Assembly: GCA_964567745.1 (NCBI GenBank)
Contig: CAZMNY010000014.1
Location: forward strand, 96,427-160,426
DNA from: CAZMNY01 sp964567745
GTDB lineage: Bacteria > Planctomycetota > Planctomycetia > Pirellulales > Pirellulaceae
Direction: 5' to 3'
DNA: 64,000 nt
The position numbers and the translations under genes were made by a program. This document shows positions 37,788-46,635 of the stretch, one piece after another (positions within the stretch are counted from its first letter, which is position 1; every line of letters begins with the position of its first letter). Below the pieces are notes generated by a model. The model searched no databases, had not been told where the DNA came from, and saw nothing but the letters and a program-made list of their open reading frames with translations.

Positions 37788-39368
37788 ATGTCCACCGATC
37801 TAAGTACACTATCGGAGCCGATTTCGGAAACCGAAGATCCAGTCATCCTGCATACGTTCACCAATGTTCTTTGCTATTGGGCCAAGACTCGGCCGAAAGG
37901 GCAGGTAAGTAGCCTGCCGATCGACTTTGCTCGGATGATTGGGGTCACCAAGGTGGTGCGCCAGCCAATCGGATTCGTCCGCGTACACATTCAGTTCGTC
38001 GATCGATCGTTGCAAGCTGTCCAGACGCCTTACGAAGGGGGGGGAATTGATGACTCATCCTGGCCATCGGACGATCTTTTTAAGCTCTCGGAATTTGATC
38101 CTGCTATTTTTCCTGAGCCAGCGGAACGGACGGAGGTAAATTTACGAGGCCGAGAGGAGATCGAAGCTTGCCCGACATGCAACGCGACATGCTCCGTCCT
38201 ATGCCCGTATTGCCGTGGCTCGACAACCGTGTCTTGCGCTCAATGTGGCGGAACTCATAAAGCTCAGTGCGCGCAGTGCAGCGGATCAGGGGCGATGATC
38301 AACGCGCGAGGGCGTAATGTCAATTGCAGTACGTGCAAAGGCTACGGCCACGTAACGTGTCACAATTGCGACACTTCCGGTCAGGCTGAATGTACGCGTT
38401 GTAGCGCAACTGGCGCGGTAATGTGCGAGCATTGTGACGGGTGCGGCCGTCTAAAGACCGAGTGGAAGCTCAAGACGGCAACCTCAACGGTAGTTCGGTC
38501 ACGTGGATGGATGGCGGAACAATGGCAGTTGCCAATGGACCGTTTGATCGACGACGCGGTCGTCTGTCAATCTTGGACGTGGAAAGACCCTGTTGGTCTG
38601 ACGAGCCTGGGAACGGACGGGTTGGGCGTACTTGAAAACTTTCCAATTCAAGCCGATGTTGGCAGGATACTTGCCGAAATCCCAACGAGCGAGAACACTT
38701 CCGAACGGCGGTTGACTGGCGTACGATTGGAGGTCCTCGCGTCGCACGCGTTCCAGGTTGGATTTGAGTATAAGGCTCGACAATACAACGCTTGCGTGGG
38801 CGCGGCCAACGACAAAGTATTTCCCTGCAGCATGCCGACGGAAAAAAAAGGCGCACTACCATTCATCGCCCGCAGCCTCAACGCATTTTGGAATGGTAAA
38901 CCGAGGTCGCTTCGGGAATCGCTGTCGAAACAGTTTTACTCGTTTGCGGCATCGAGACTCATCCACTTTTCCGACGACCGTTGCATCGTGCCACCGGCTA
39001 GCCGAATTTTGAGCGCGAGACTTCGGATTGTGGAAGGCGGATACGAGTTGCGATTGCCATCGGCGGACCCGAATCTTACGCAACCTCCATTTCATATCGG
39101 TTTGGACGTCGACGAGTTCAGCGAGTTGGCGCTTTGCACTCGTATGATCATCGGCCCAGCACACCGTGATGCGTTCCCGAAGGCGATGATGTTGAACCGA
39201 CAGCTAGAATTCGGGCGTATTTGCGTCTCTGAGCTCAATGGCGTCGATACATTTTGCCTGATTGACTGCCGTGCTTACTCAACACTGCATGAAGCGCACT
39301 ACGCTAAGATCATTCGTGTAATGGCCGCACAACTCCTCAAGATCGCGGTTCAATCAAGTTTGGCGTAA
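37788..39368 (+). CDS. protein with eight CxxC motifs of the DnaJ zinc-finger type
   Basis: About 526 residues from the ATG at 37788, 46 bases after the GAP1-like stop. Residues 128-216 contain eight CxxC motifs in tandem (CPTC, CPYC, CAQC, CAQC, CSTC, CHNC, CTRC, CEHC), several followed by Gly as in DnaJ CxxCxGxG repeats. That is twice the DnaJ number, enough for about four zinc ions. There is no J domain. The remaining 300 residues are mixed alpha/beta without a motif I know. In the operon it may act as a client-binding or assembly factor for the GTPase/GAP1 pair; this is inference. Confidence 0.7.
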   Translation: MSTDLSTLSEPISETEDPVILHTFTNVLCYWAKTRPKGQVSSLPIDFARMIGVTKVVRQPIGFVRVHIQFVDRSLQAVQTPYEGGGIDDSSWPSDDLFKLSEFDPAIFPEPAERTEVNLRGREEIEACPTCNATCSVLCPYCRGSTTVSCAQCGGTHKAQCAQCSGSGAMINARGRNVNCSTCKGYGHVTCHNCDTSGQAECTRCSATGAVMCEHCDGCGRLKTEWKLKTATSTVVRSRGWMAEQWQLPMDRLIDDAVVCQSWTWKDPVGLTSLGTDGLGVLENFPIQADVGRILAEIPTSENTSERRLTGVRLEVLASHAFQVGFEYKARQYNACVGAANDKVFPCSMPTEKKGALPFIARSLNAFWNGKPRSLRESLSKQFYSFAASRLIHFSDDRCIVPPASRILSARLRIVEGGYELRLPSADPNLTQPPFHIGLDVDEFSELALCTRMIIGPAHRDAFPKAMMLNRQLEFGRICVSELNGVDTFCLIDCRAYSTLHEAHYAKIIRVMAAQLLKIAVQSSLA

Positions 39369-39375
39369 TTCCTAA

Positions 39376-39795
39376 ATGGCCAGTAACATACACGAGCTTC
39401 ACAAGTGGATGCGAGAACACGGCCCGCCAGGATGCGAATTCCAGGTCGAGCGTGAAGAAATGCTTGTGTCCATGCAAATCCCTCCCAATCGACACCAAGT
39501 TGTGAGGGTCTTCTCCACGCCAAGTCGGTACGGGAAGTTTCAGTTATTGCGACTTCAATCTCGAGCGTGCGTGGCCGCGGATCATCGCATCGTTAGCGAA
39601 TTGATTCAGCTGAATGACGCAACCTCACTCTGCGGCTTTGTGCTCGATCAGGTGCAAGGCGAAAACGTAATCGACGTCACCTACAGTTTCGTGCTTGAGC
39701 ACGTTGGCTTCCACCACTTTCTCCCCGCTCTTCAACGCGTCGCCAAACTGGCCGACGATATCGAAGCTATGACCAGTGGCGGGGATTCTTTTTGA
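39376..39795 (+). CDS. small chaperone-like protein, last gene of the operon
   Basis: A 139-residue protein starting seven bases after the preceding stop. The pattern of hydrophobic and Gly residues (SLCGFVLDQVQGENVIDVTY) followed by a C-terminal helix (ALQRVAKLADDIEAMTSGGD) is reminiscent of the YbjN/type III secretion chaperone fold, in which small dimers bind partner proteins. No enzyme motif is visible. Spacing makes it the fourth member of the GTPase operon. The fold assignment is tentative. Confidence 0.55.
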   Translation: MASNIHELHKWMREHGPPGCEFQVEREEMLVSMQIPPNRHQVVRVFSTPSRYGKFQLLRLQSRACVAADHRIVSELIQLNDATSLCGFVLDQVQGENVIDVTYSFVLEHVGFHHFLPALQRVAKLADDIEAMTSGGDSF

Positions 39796-39845
39796 GTTAG
39801 AATGACGGTACAGGTGAGGTTTCCAAATAGCCATGGTACTCGCGT

Positions 39846-39887
39846 CTAGGGTCGCCCCTGAAAACCGGCTGGACACCGGCTGCCGCG
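39846..39887 (+). repeat. copy 2 of the paired upstream motif
   Basis: CTAGGGTCGCCCC (39846-39858) and CACCGGCTGCCGCG (39874-39887) followed by ATTTT, with 15 bases between the blocks instead of 3. It ends 36 bases before the next start codon. Confidence 0.5.
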
Positions 39888-39923
39888 ATTTTGTCGTCCG
39901 CACCTCGTCCAAGGTGATTCACG

Positions 39924-40610
39924 ATGGCATTAGTTCCAGTTGACCTGCGATCCGTAGCAACCGAATTAGGCGATGCTGTGCAATGCATGCGCGACATCGC
40001 GTCTAATCCGACGTGTGCGTATTCCCGCCAAACTCTAAGAGCACAGGCTGAACGTATTCGGCTGCTTCTGAACAACGGTGACATCAATGGGGTTGCGGTT
40101 GAAATTGGTACGCGCGATGTACTTCGGGAGGTGTATGACGCCACAGAGATAATGGACATGATCGTCAAGGAGCCATTCGACCCGGAGAATATTGTCAGAT
40201 TAGCGAACGCCTACGACGATGATTCGCGCTTTCTTCAGGAAACATGGGAAGGCGAGCGAGTCGACAAGATCATGGCCGAAGCCGATGGAAAAATAGCGAA
40301 CATTGGGAGCGAAGCAGGAGCCGGCGAAAATGCTCCATCGTTAAATGGCGATGAGCCGTTGCCGACCCTTAGCGACGACGGAATACTCGTTCTGACTTGC
40401 TTGCAGAACACGACTCCGCGGCGGCTGCGGATCGTGGATATCGCAAACAAGACTAGGATTGGTGAAAAAACGGTCCGTTCGATTGTAAAATACCTTCTTG
40501 ACGCTGGTTATTCAGCGCGACCCAAAGGTCGAACACGTGGCGAGTTATCAATTACGAAATCCGGCAACGAGTTCTTGGCTTCTCTCAAGCCGCCGGTAAA
40601 CGACCGCTAA
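39924..40610 (+). CDS. winged-helix protein, possible regulator
   Basis: A 228-residue protein. The N-terminal 110 residues are helical (TELGDAVQCMRDIASNPTCA, RIRLLLNNGDINGVAVEIGT). An acidic linker follows. The C-terminal 75 residues look like a winged helix-turn-helix: DDGILVLTCLQNTTPRRLRI, VDIANKTRIGEKTVRSIVKY and LLDAGYSARPKGRTRGELSI. It lies directly downstream of the GTPase operon on the same strand, with its own upstream motif copy, so it could regulate the element's genes. I do not recognise the N-terminal part. Confidence 0.6.
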   Translation: MALVPVDLRSVATELGDAVQCMRDIASNPTCAYSRQTLRAQAERIRLLLNNGDINGVAVEIGTRDVLREVYDATEIMDMIVKEPFDPENIVRLANAYDDDSRFLQETWEGERVDKIMAEADGKIANIGSEAGAGENAPSLNGDEPLPTLSDDGILVLTCLQNTTPRRLRIVDIANKTRIGEKTVRSIVKYLLDAGYSARPKGRTRGELSITKSGNEFLASLKPPVNDR

Positions 40611-40708
40611 ATTACCGCATAACTGCCGCTTTCGGATCGCCAGGCGGGTTACCTTTTCGACTGTTGTGAACGGCTAAAAAACACCGTAAAGCAGTAAAAG
40701 GTTTTCTT

Positions 40709-40936
40709 GTGTCCGAATCTGACCGCATCAAGTTCGACGTTGTCGCCGCTGGCGAACCGTCTGACGACGCTATCGCCGCATTGGCCAGGCTGTTGTTGAA
40801 CGCTTCGGATCGGACAAGCGAATCTACCCCGGATGTTCGGACTGCCAAACATCGGCTCGATGACTATGGCGGTTCGCAGGCGTCGAGATTTTCTTCAAAG
40901 GATCCTGACGGGGCTGTCGGTGGTTGTGCCCATTGA
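40709..40936 (+). CDS. small hypothetical protein
   Basis: A 75-residue protein with a GTG start at 40709 preceded by AAAGG. The first half (SESDRIKFDVVAAGEPSDDA, IAALARLLLNASD) has normal helix-forming composition; the second half is polar. It ends just before the candidate starts of the polymerase-like gene, so it may be its translational leader or an unrelated small gene. The overlap with the longest version of the next frame leaves doubt as to which is translated there. Confidence 0.4.
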   Translation: MSESDRIKFDVVAAGEPSDDAIAALARLLLNASDRTSESTPDVRTAKHRLDDYGGSQASRFSSKDPDGAVGGCAH

Positions 40937-41009
40937 GTGCAAGCCGATGGCCAACTGGCCCAATTGGCCGTGCGCGAGTCGTCGAATATTCCCATTGCAG
41001 GTCGATAGA

Positions 41010-42275
41010 ATGAAGCTCGAGACGCCGGAAGCCAACTACTTCTTCACACTGCCCTCAGATTTCAACGCAAAGGACTTCTTGCCTCATGATTTGCGACGGC
41101 ATTCACACAACGCGAATTACTTTGTCGATTCGCTCAGGAATCGAATGATTCTCTCGGGTAATTGCGAGCCGGTGACTATGTACTCTCCTTACCTCAAGCG
41201 GATGATGGGAGACAATTATGCGTCGATAGTAAAGTCACTGATCGACGGTGGCGCCGTTGACCGAAGCAAGAGCTACAAGGTTGGCGAGCAGTCATATCGC
41301 TATGTGTTGAACGAACGATTCATCGACAGCCAGTTCGTGTCGGTCCCGGTCACGAACAAGCCGATGCGAAAACGTATCGAATCACGCAAAGCGGAGTTAG
41401 CCGCAATTCAAACTGAATGGCGATTGCCTGTTCATGAATCGCTCGCTCGAAGCCAGGAACTCAACCTTCGCATCCACGGGCACAGTTCACGCGACTTGCT
41501 CTCTAGGGTGCCGGGTCGAAATCCGTACGATTCTCAAGGCCGACTCGTAAGCAGGATCGAAGAACGTGATTTTCGGCTCACTATCGGCAGGACAGGCCGC
41601 GTGTACAACAACATCACATCGATGCTCCGCGAGTTGCGGAAAATGCTCACAATAAATGGGCATCCTCTCGCAAGTGTTGACATTAGGTGTGCTCAGCCTG
41701 CTCTTCTAGGGCTGTTAATCCAGTGCGTGACTGGCAATTTCAGATTTCCAAAAACCCACAACATAAGGGGAAGAGGCTCCTTCTGCCCCTCCTTTCCCTC
41801 CCTGCCCTCTTTTTGCGGGCAAAGCTCCTTTTCTTCCTATTTATCCCATGTTACTGACGGCTCACTGTATGAGCACATTGGTGACCGCATGCAATCTGGG
41901 ATGCCAAGAGATGATCTCAAACACAGGATTCTCGTTGATGTATTCGGGAAACGCGGTTCGTATAACTCGATCGTAGAAAACGCGTTCAGTGAGGCTTTTC
42001 CGGACGTGCATAGCTACATCCGAAAGGTGAATTGCGACGGACAACGCCCGGAAAACATGATTCGATTGTTGCAGCGGATCGAGTCCTTTGTCGTGATAGA
42101 AACCGTTTGCGCTCGACTGTTTGAAGTAGATGCAAACATGCCTGTCGTCACACTGCATGACGCCATCTATGCGACACCCGATCGCATCGAATTTGTTGAA
42201 GAGGTATTTGACGAGATTTTCACCGAATCGGGGTTTAAGTTGAGCCTTGCCAAGACGCTTCCAAGCTGCAACTAG
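41010..42275 (+). CDS. diverged family-A DNA polymerase-like protein
   Basis: About 422 residues from the ATG at 41010, which has AGG eight bases upstream; ATGs at 40947 and 40833 are alternatives. Residues about 200-240 read NNITSMLRELRKMLTINGHP and then a motif-A-like VDIRCAQPALLGLLIQ (Asp 224). Further on, GKRGSYNSIVENAFSEAFPD and LLQRIESFVVIETVCARLFE sit where family-A polymerases have motif B and the following helices. VVTLHDAIYATPD (His-Asp at 383-384) matches motif C. Similar proteins occur on bacterial mobile elements. It may replicate or repair the element. The classic exonuclease domain and full-length fingers are absent. Confidence 0.55.
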   Translation: MKLETPEANYFFTLPSDFNAKDFLPHDLRRHSHNANYFVDSLRNRMILSGNCEPVTMYSPYLKRMMGDNYASIVKSLIDGGAVDRSKSYKVGEQSYRYVLNERFIDSQFVSVPVTNKPMRKRIESRKAELAAIQTEWRLPVHESLARSQELNLRIHGHSSRDLLSRVPGRNPYDSQGRLVSRIEERDFRLTIGRTGRVYNNITSMLRELRKMLTINGHPLASVDIRCAQPALLGLLIQCVTGNFRFPKTHNIRGRGSFCPSFPSLPSFCGQSSFSSYLSHVTDGSLYEHIGDRMQSGMPRDDLKHRILVDVFGKRGSYNSIVENAFSEAFPDVHSYIRKVNCDGQRPENMIRLLQRIESFVVIETVCARLFEVDANMPVVTLHDAIYATPDRIEFVEEVFDEIFTESGFKLSLAKTLPSCN

Positions 42276-42501
42276 GACTTGAAATTCAATGATGCTCAAG
42301 CTCGCGAATGATTGGCTGACCAAAGCTTCGATCGAATTCAACAAGCTACCCACAACAACGATTGAGGCTTCAAATGACAATGGTAGACGGCACAACTGTC
42401 GTCCGCCTAGCCATGAAATTTCTATCGAATTCAATGGCCAAATCCGCATATAATACAGGTCCAAAGCTATTCTGAGGCAAGATGATCCCAGGGGCGGACC
42501 A

Positions 42502-43083
42502 ATGCATACAGAGCAGTCCTCAGCAGCCACCAAACGCTGTATCAAGTGCGACATCGAACAACCGATTCAGGAGTACCGACGAGTCAAAAAGAACCAGGAT
42601 CAACCGCGAAAAGGCACCTGCCGAAAGTGCCACAACAGAAACGAAAGCGAGCGGCTTCAATCGATTCGTGACGGTTCTTTCCACCAGGTCTCGCAGCAAT
42701 TGAACAGGGATTTCTATTTGGGGCGACGCCAGAATGTGGTTCGCGTGATTGACGGGCTCGTATTGCAATTCGGGAGTCCAGAGCGCGTGGCCGAAGCGTG
42801 GTACTCGGCAATCCAATCGGCCAAGCACGCCAACAAGAACCACCTCGTTATTCGCTCATACATGGCAATCATCTATCTTCTGCGGCACATTGCGGAGCAA
42901 GAACAACGCATGATGGAATCCTTCGACGTAGAAGGCCTCAATGAAGACGAAGTTGCCGAGTTGCTGAGTGCCGATTTTGAAACTTGGGCGCAGAATCGGC
43001 CTGAGTTCGTTGCCCAAATGCTGGCAGCTGCCGGATGGCATGTTGAACGCGTCGAATCTCAAGCCCCGGATGAGCACCAATGA
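42502..43083 (+). CDS. CxxC zinc-finger hypothetical protein
   Basis: A 193-residue protein; GGGGCGG four bases before the ATG decides the start. The N-terminus has an HNH-like or phage-type zinc knuckle: CIKCDIEQPIQEYRRVKKNQ and then CRKCHNRNESERLQS. The rest is helical (VVRVIDGLVLQFGSPERVAE, SYMAIIYLLRHIAEQEQRMM) and ends in an acidic segment with AGWHVERVESQ. Similar zinc modules open many phage and island proteins of unknown function, so I give no activity. It lies between the polymerase-like gene and the convergent resolvase gene. Confidence 0.6.
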   Translation: MHTEQSSAATKRCIKCDIEQPIQEYRRVKKNQDQPRKGTCRKCHNRNESERLQSIRDGSFHQVSQQLNRDFYLGRRQNVVRVIDGLVLQFGSPERVAEAWYSAIQSAKHANKNHLVIRSYMAIIYLLRHIAEQEQRMMESFDVEGLNEDEVAELLSADFETWAQNRPEFVAQMLAAAGWHVERVESQAPDEHQ

Positions 43084-43131
43084 ATGCGCTCGCTAGGCAG
43101 CGGTTGGTGTTTGTATCTAACGTCCGTGACG

Positions 43132-43734
43132 TCACGATTCGATCAGACTATAGACCGTCGGGCGACTGATTCCACAGGTTCTTGCAATCTTTGCCACCGC
43201 CATTCCATTCGCGTAAAGCTGCCGAACCGTTTCCTGCTTTTCCGAGACGGCGGCTGAGCGGCGCCCCACTCGGCTTCCACCCCATCGCTTGCCTTCGGCC
43301 CTCGCTGCTTCCTGCCCCGCTTTGATTCGTTCGCCACGAACTTCATTCTCATACGCCGCCACGCTTGCCAATACGTTAGCCATTAGGCGTCCCGCAGCCG
43401 TCGCTAGATCGACTTTGTCTCGAATCGACTCAAAGCCCACACCACGCCTTTGCAGGTCCTCAAACAGAACAGTGAGGCCCGCGGCAGTTCGTCCGAGACG
43501 ATCGAGGCGCCAGACGACAACTTTGCGTATGGCGCCGGTCGCAATATCGTCTTCGAGCCGCTTCCAATTGGGGCGATCCATGCTCTGGCCGGATGCTTTG
43601 TCTTCATACCATCGGACTGGCGAGTCATCGACAAAGGCGGCAACCCATCGTTCCAAGTCGACTTTCTGACTTCGCGTGTCTTGTTTCTTGCTTGACACTC
43701 GAATGTAGACAGCAACGGCTCTTTGTTCGGACAT
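43132..43734 (-). CDS. small serine recombinase, resolvase/invertase family
   Basis: A 200-residue protein. The catalytic domain starts VAVYIRVSSKKQDTRSQ, with the nucleophilic Ser in RVSS, followed by VVVWRLDRLGRTAAGL containing the Arg pair of the active site, and GRLMANVLASVAAYENEVRG leading into the dimer helix E. The C-terminal HTH_7 domain is present (RQLYANGMAVAKIARTCGIS). It is full length for the family and looks intact. Within this element it could resolve dimers, invert a segment, or be left from a Tn3-type transposon. No inverted crossover sites were recognised nearby. Confidence 0.9.
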   Translation of the reverse strand: MSEQRAVAVYIRVSSKKQDTRSQKVDLERWVAAFVDDSPVRWYEDKASGQSMDRPNWKRLEDDIATGAIRKVVVWRLDRLGRTAAGLTVLFEDLQRRGVGFESIRDKVDLATAAGRLMANVLASVAAYENEVRGERIKAGQEAARAEGKRWGGSRVGRRSAAVSEKQETVRQLYANGMAVAKIARTCGISRPTVYSLIES

Positions 43735-44899
43735 GCTTTGGACTCCGCCGGGGTGTCAGATTTGAACTATACTTCAGAGTTGACAGCTGGACGCTCGATC
43801 CGGCCGTTGAGAATTCAGGGCTTACGGCGACGATTGACGGGGAGGTTCACTTTTTACACCTGCGAGACGGTGGCAGTAGTTCTTGCAAATGCTGAATTCT
43901 CGTCAACGTGCATTCGGCTGTGATTCTCGAATTCTAGAGCCCAACGAATCATGGTCTAGGCTTATTTCGGCACGCATCGTTGTTGAACAACGCTATCCCC
44001 TTTTCTGAAAAGGCTTTGCGTTCGAGGAAGAATCTTGAGAGAAATACTGTTGCTCGCGTGACCATAATTCGGCACGGTCGCCCCTTAGGGCGAGAGCCTC
44101 TCCGCCAGAAGTGGGCTAGCGCACCACCGCTCTTACGCACAGTTGGTGGATGCGTTCGATCAAGACACGAATGTTCGTCGCGCCCGAGCGATGACAAGGT
44201 TCGGTAGAGTCAGCCGCCCATGTAAATGGGAAGCCACAACGCTACCAATACCCCTAACAGAAAAAAGACAATTGCAGTCCGGATGTCCTGCCGAAGATAG
44301 ATCGTCTCACACGGTGGATGGCACCAAGACACCACACGAGCCCCTCAGTGTCGATCGGTGGGCATGCGATCCAGCGTTGACCGTCTGCGTGTTTATTGCG
44401 TTTGGCTCGTTTGCGGCGCGAGCAGGGCATTACGCGAGCTATGGTGCCGAGGTTCAGACGCGCCAATGTCCAGTGACGACACCGAACACAAAACTGGGGG
44501 GAGGGGCGCCCGAGCCGGCGACTGACCACCTTTAGATACACGCCCGAAGATTTTTTGAAGAAAACTCTACCGACTTGGACTCGCTACTGGGCCGATTTGG
44601 CATTTTCGCGTGAGTGTCTATGGCACCGCCACAATTCAAGATCTTGATCGAATGTGTCAGTAAATCCAACTGCGGACGGTGCCCTATCGTGTTACAAAAA
44701 GGTTGCAAACAGTGCCAAGAATCTTTGGCCTAGAGTTGGAACCTTGCCCTTGGGCCACCACTACCAATAGAACCGGGAAGAACCATGGGTTGGTTTCGCA
44801 ATCGCCTTCTACGCGGCGCGGCGAATCGGTCAAACGCGCGACTCGGATCAGAATTGGGACACAACCCAGGAACCGTAGTACTAGCGTTAGCGCTGGCTC
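43735..44899. other. 1.2-kb degraded region
   Basis: No intact gene seen. On the minus strand at about 44211-44330 a hydrophobic C-terminus is readable (LRQDIRTAIVFFLLGVLVAL, then WLPIYMGG and stop), which would be the end of a membrane protein whose upstream part is out of frame. The stretch looks like gene decay inside the element. Confidence 0.4.
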
Positions 44900-45385
44900 A
44901 TGCGTGTTATCCCATGTGCGGGTGAATGCAACCGGCTACTGGGTGAGGTCGCGCGTGCCTCAAATTGCCTTCTTAATGTGGATGAGAAAAGGCAATACGA
45001 CGCCACAAGAGCCCAAGCCGCGAAGCCGAACATTGAAAGGCCTGTCACAAAGCCGCCTCAGGCTCACGACGGTGGATCGCAAGAGAGACCAATTGGTGTG
45101 AGTCCTTCCAACACAGTTGACTTGAGACATGACTCAGTCGAAGTCGACTTGGATGCGCCTTTCGAGCGCCTTGAAGTTGATGACCAGCACAGCGGATCTG
45201 CTCAAGCTGATGGTTTAGATGACGACTACTTGGCTGGCGTTTCACGAATTGAAGAGATCTTGATCGATTTGGAAGCGAACGAGACGGTCGAATCGCCTAG
45301 CCCAAAGGAAAAGTCGCAAGGCCCCGATTTCCTGACCGTGCCGATGTCGGCGCCGAGGCTAAGATGCATCGAGCCTCCAGGTTGA
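44900..45385 (+). pseudogene. remnant of a DnaJ-like N-terminal domain gene
   Basis: The frame contains CNRLLGEVARASNCLLNVDE followed by KRQYDATRAQ. This is the helix pattern of the degenerate J-like domains that open many planctomycete kinases and zinc-ribbon proteins (arginine-Leu-Leu-x-Glu ... Leu-Leu-Asn-x-x-Lys ... Tyr-Asp). The part before 44900 that should hold the first helices is broken by several stops and shifts. The downstream 100 residues are polar and acidic (DDDYLAGVSRIEEILIDLEA). I read it as a truncated, frameshifted gene; translation of the remnant is possible but unproven. Confidence 0.45.
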
Positions 45386-45539
45386 AATTGCCGCAAACAC
45401 CGACCGCGACAGGAAGACCGTGGGCACGCGCCTGAAGAGACTACGAGACGAGGGATTGGTCACTCGGGAAAATGGTGATCGCGGCGGTGACTTCATCACA
45501 GTTGCGGCGCGTCTAGCGGTCGGCGCCCCACCACCATAG
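45363..45539 (+). pseudogene. winged-helix C-terminal fragment
   Basis: An open frame without a start codon encodes VEIAANTDRDRKTVGTRLKR then LRDEGLVTRENGDRGGDFIT and stops at 45537-45539. This is a clear winged helix-turn-helix with the recognition helix and following strand. It overlaps the end of the preceding remnant in another frame, so the two may be parts of one frameshifted gene, such as a replication or primase-type protein ending in a wHTH. Confidence 0.45.
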
Positions 45540-45634
45540 TTACCCATTGTTTGGACATTGATTACCCCCAAGCTTCCGATCCTTCGCGATAGACTCAGGT
45601 CGTCGTTTCAAACACGTTGACTAAGGAGCGAAGA

Positions 45635-45871
45635 ATGGGATTCTTTTCAGACGAGGAACTGGAGAAGATGAGGAACTCCGAAAACGCTAAGGCTGACCGT
45701 GAACGCAAGGCGCGCCATGAGGCATTCCAGGCGCCGCGAAAGGCCAAGGAAGCTGAAGAAAGACGGGCAATGAAAAAGAGGATGGTGACACGGCAAGGAT
45801 TATTTGGGCCGGTAACCAAAACCGCCTGGGAGTGGAAATTGCTTGATAAAAAGAAGTACAAGCGCGACTAG
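45635..45871 (+). CDS. small coiled-coil protein
   Basis: A 78-residue protein; GGAG six bases before the ATG at 45635 sets the start. Most of it is one highly charged helix (EELEKMRNSENAKADRERKA, EAEERRAMKKRMVTRQG), ending in a basic tail with two Lys-rich clusters. It probably forms a coiled coil or binds nucleic acid. No family recognised. Confidence 0.5.
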   Translation: MGFFSDEELEKMRNSENAKADRERKARHEAFQAPRKAKEAEERRAMKKRMVTRQGLFGPVTKTAWEWKLLDKKKYKRD

Positions 45872-45963
45872 GTTGGGCCGATTCATCTCGACAAGGGCGG
45901 GTCCACGAAGCACCAGATGCTACTCAAGGCGAAGTGGCGTTCTTTAATATGGACGCTTGAGTT

Positions 45964-46464
45964 TCATGGGCTCGACGGCTTCACGATGCGGAGGTCCAGC
46001 CAACGCTCGGGCCTGACGATCAAATAGACTTTGCCATCGACGTACGCGCTCAATGAAAAACCGTTTTGATAGTGGTCGACACCGCTGTGGATCTCACCCT
46101 CAAACGTCTCCGGAAAGTCCCAGAAATCAGCGTCGATTTCTCGAGACGTTTCAACGAACTTTGCGAGTAGGCGTGCTCTCTCTTCCTTCTCATCAGGCTC
46201 TGGAGTATACGGATTGTAGCCCCATCCAACATCGCTCAATAAAAACTTGCGGAAGCCCTCACTGGAAATATCGGCTCGAACAATCGCCATAGAATACGAG
46301 TCGGCGTCCGACCCGGGATAGATCTTCGCTTGAATGTTCGTGGCTCCTGAGGGAAGCCGTCTTGCGATCCAGTATACGTCTCGGGTGACCAGGTCTTTGA
46401 TGGGACGAAAAGCCACAATCCCGACAACAACTAGCAAGCCAAGAACGACGAGGGCTTTTCGCAT
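45964..46464 (-). CDS. membrane-anchored or secreted hypothetical protein
   Basis: About 166 residues from the ATG at 46464, which begins an N-terminal hydrophobic segment (MRKALVVLGLLVVVGIVAF). The rest (SGATNIQAKIYPGSDADSYS, RKFLLSDVGWGYNPYTPEPD, GKVYLIVRPERWLDLRIV) reads like a small exported globular domain with mixed strands and helices. AGGA lies upstream at a rather long spacing. I recognise no family. It lies in the cargo region next to a truncated toxin domain, on the same strand. Confidence 0.55.
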   Translation of the reverse strand: MRKALVVLGLLVVVGIVAFRPIKDLVTRDVYWIARRLPSGATNIQAKIYPGSDADSYSMAIVRADISSEGFRKFLLSDVGWGYNPYTPEPDEKEERARLLAKFVETSREIDADFWDFPETFEGEIHSGVDHYQNGFSLSAYVDGKVYLIVRPERWLDLRIVKPSSP

Positions 46465-46635
46465 TGGGGCGCGTTCCTTTTGGGACCAAGGTGGGCAAAA
46501 CTCCTGAGCAATAATATCACAAGCCAACGAGCCGTCTCAACATCTCCGCAGCCAATAGCCGCTTGCTTTAGTCGTTGCTCTTATCGTTTTCGGGTGCGAC
46601 TGGTGGCACGACGTATGGCTTTATGCGGTGCCCCG

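Noticed and set aside
41862..42554. 230-residue minus-strand frame over the polymerase-like gene
   Set aside because: It is antisense to a better-supported gene with polymerase-like motifs, has no ribosome site or recognisable domain, and runs into the next gene's start.
44143..44535. 130-residue plus-strand frame in the degraded region
   Set aside because: Implausible composition, and it is antisense to a more protein-like hydrophobic end on the minus strand.
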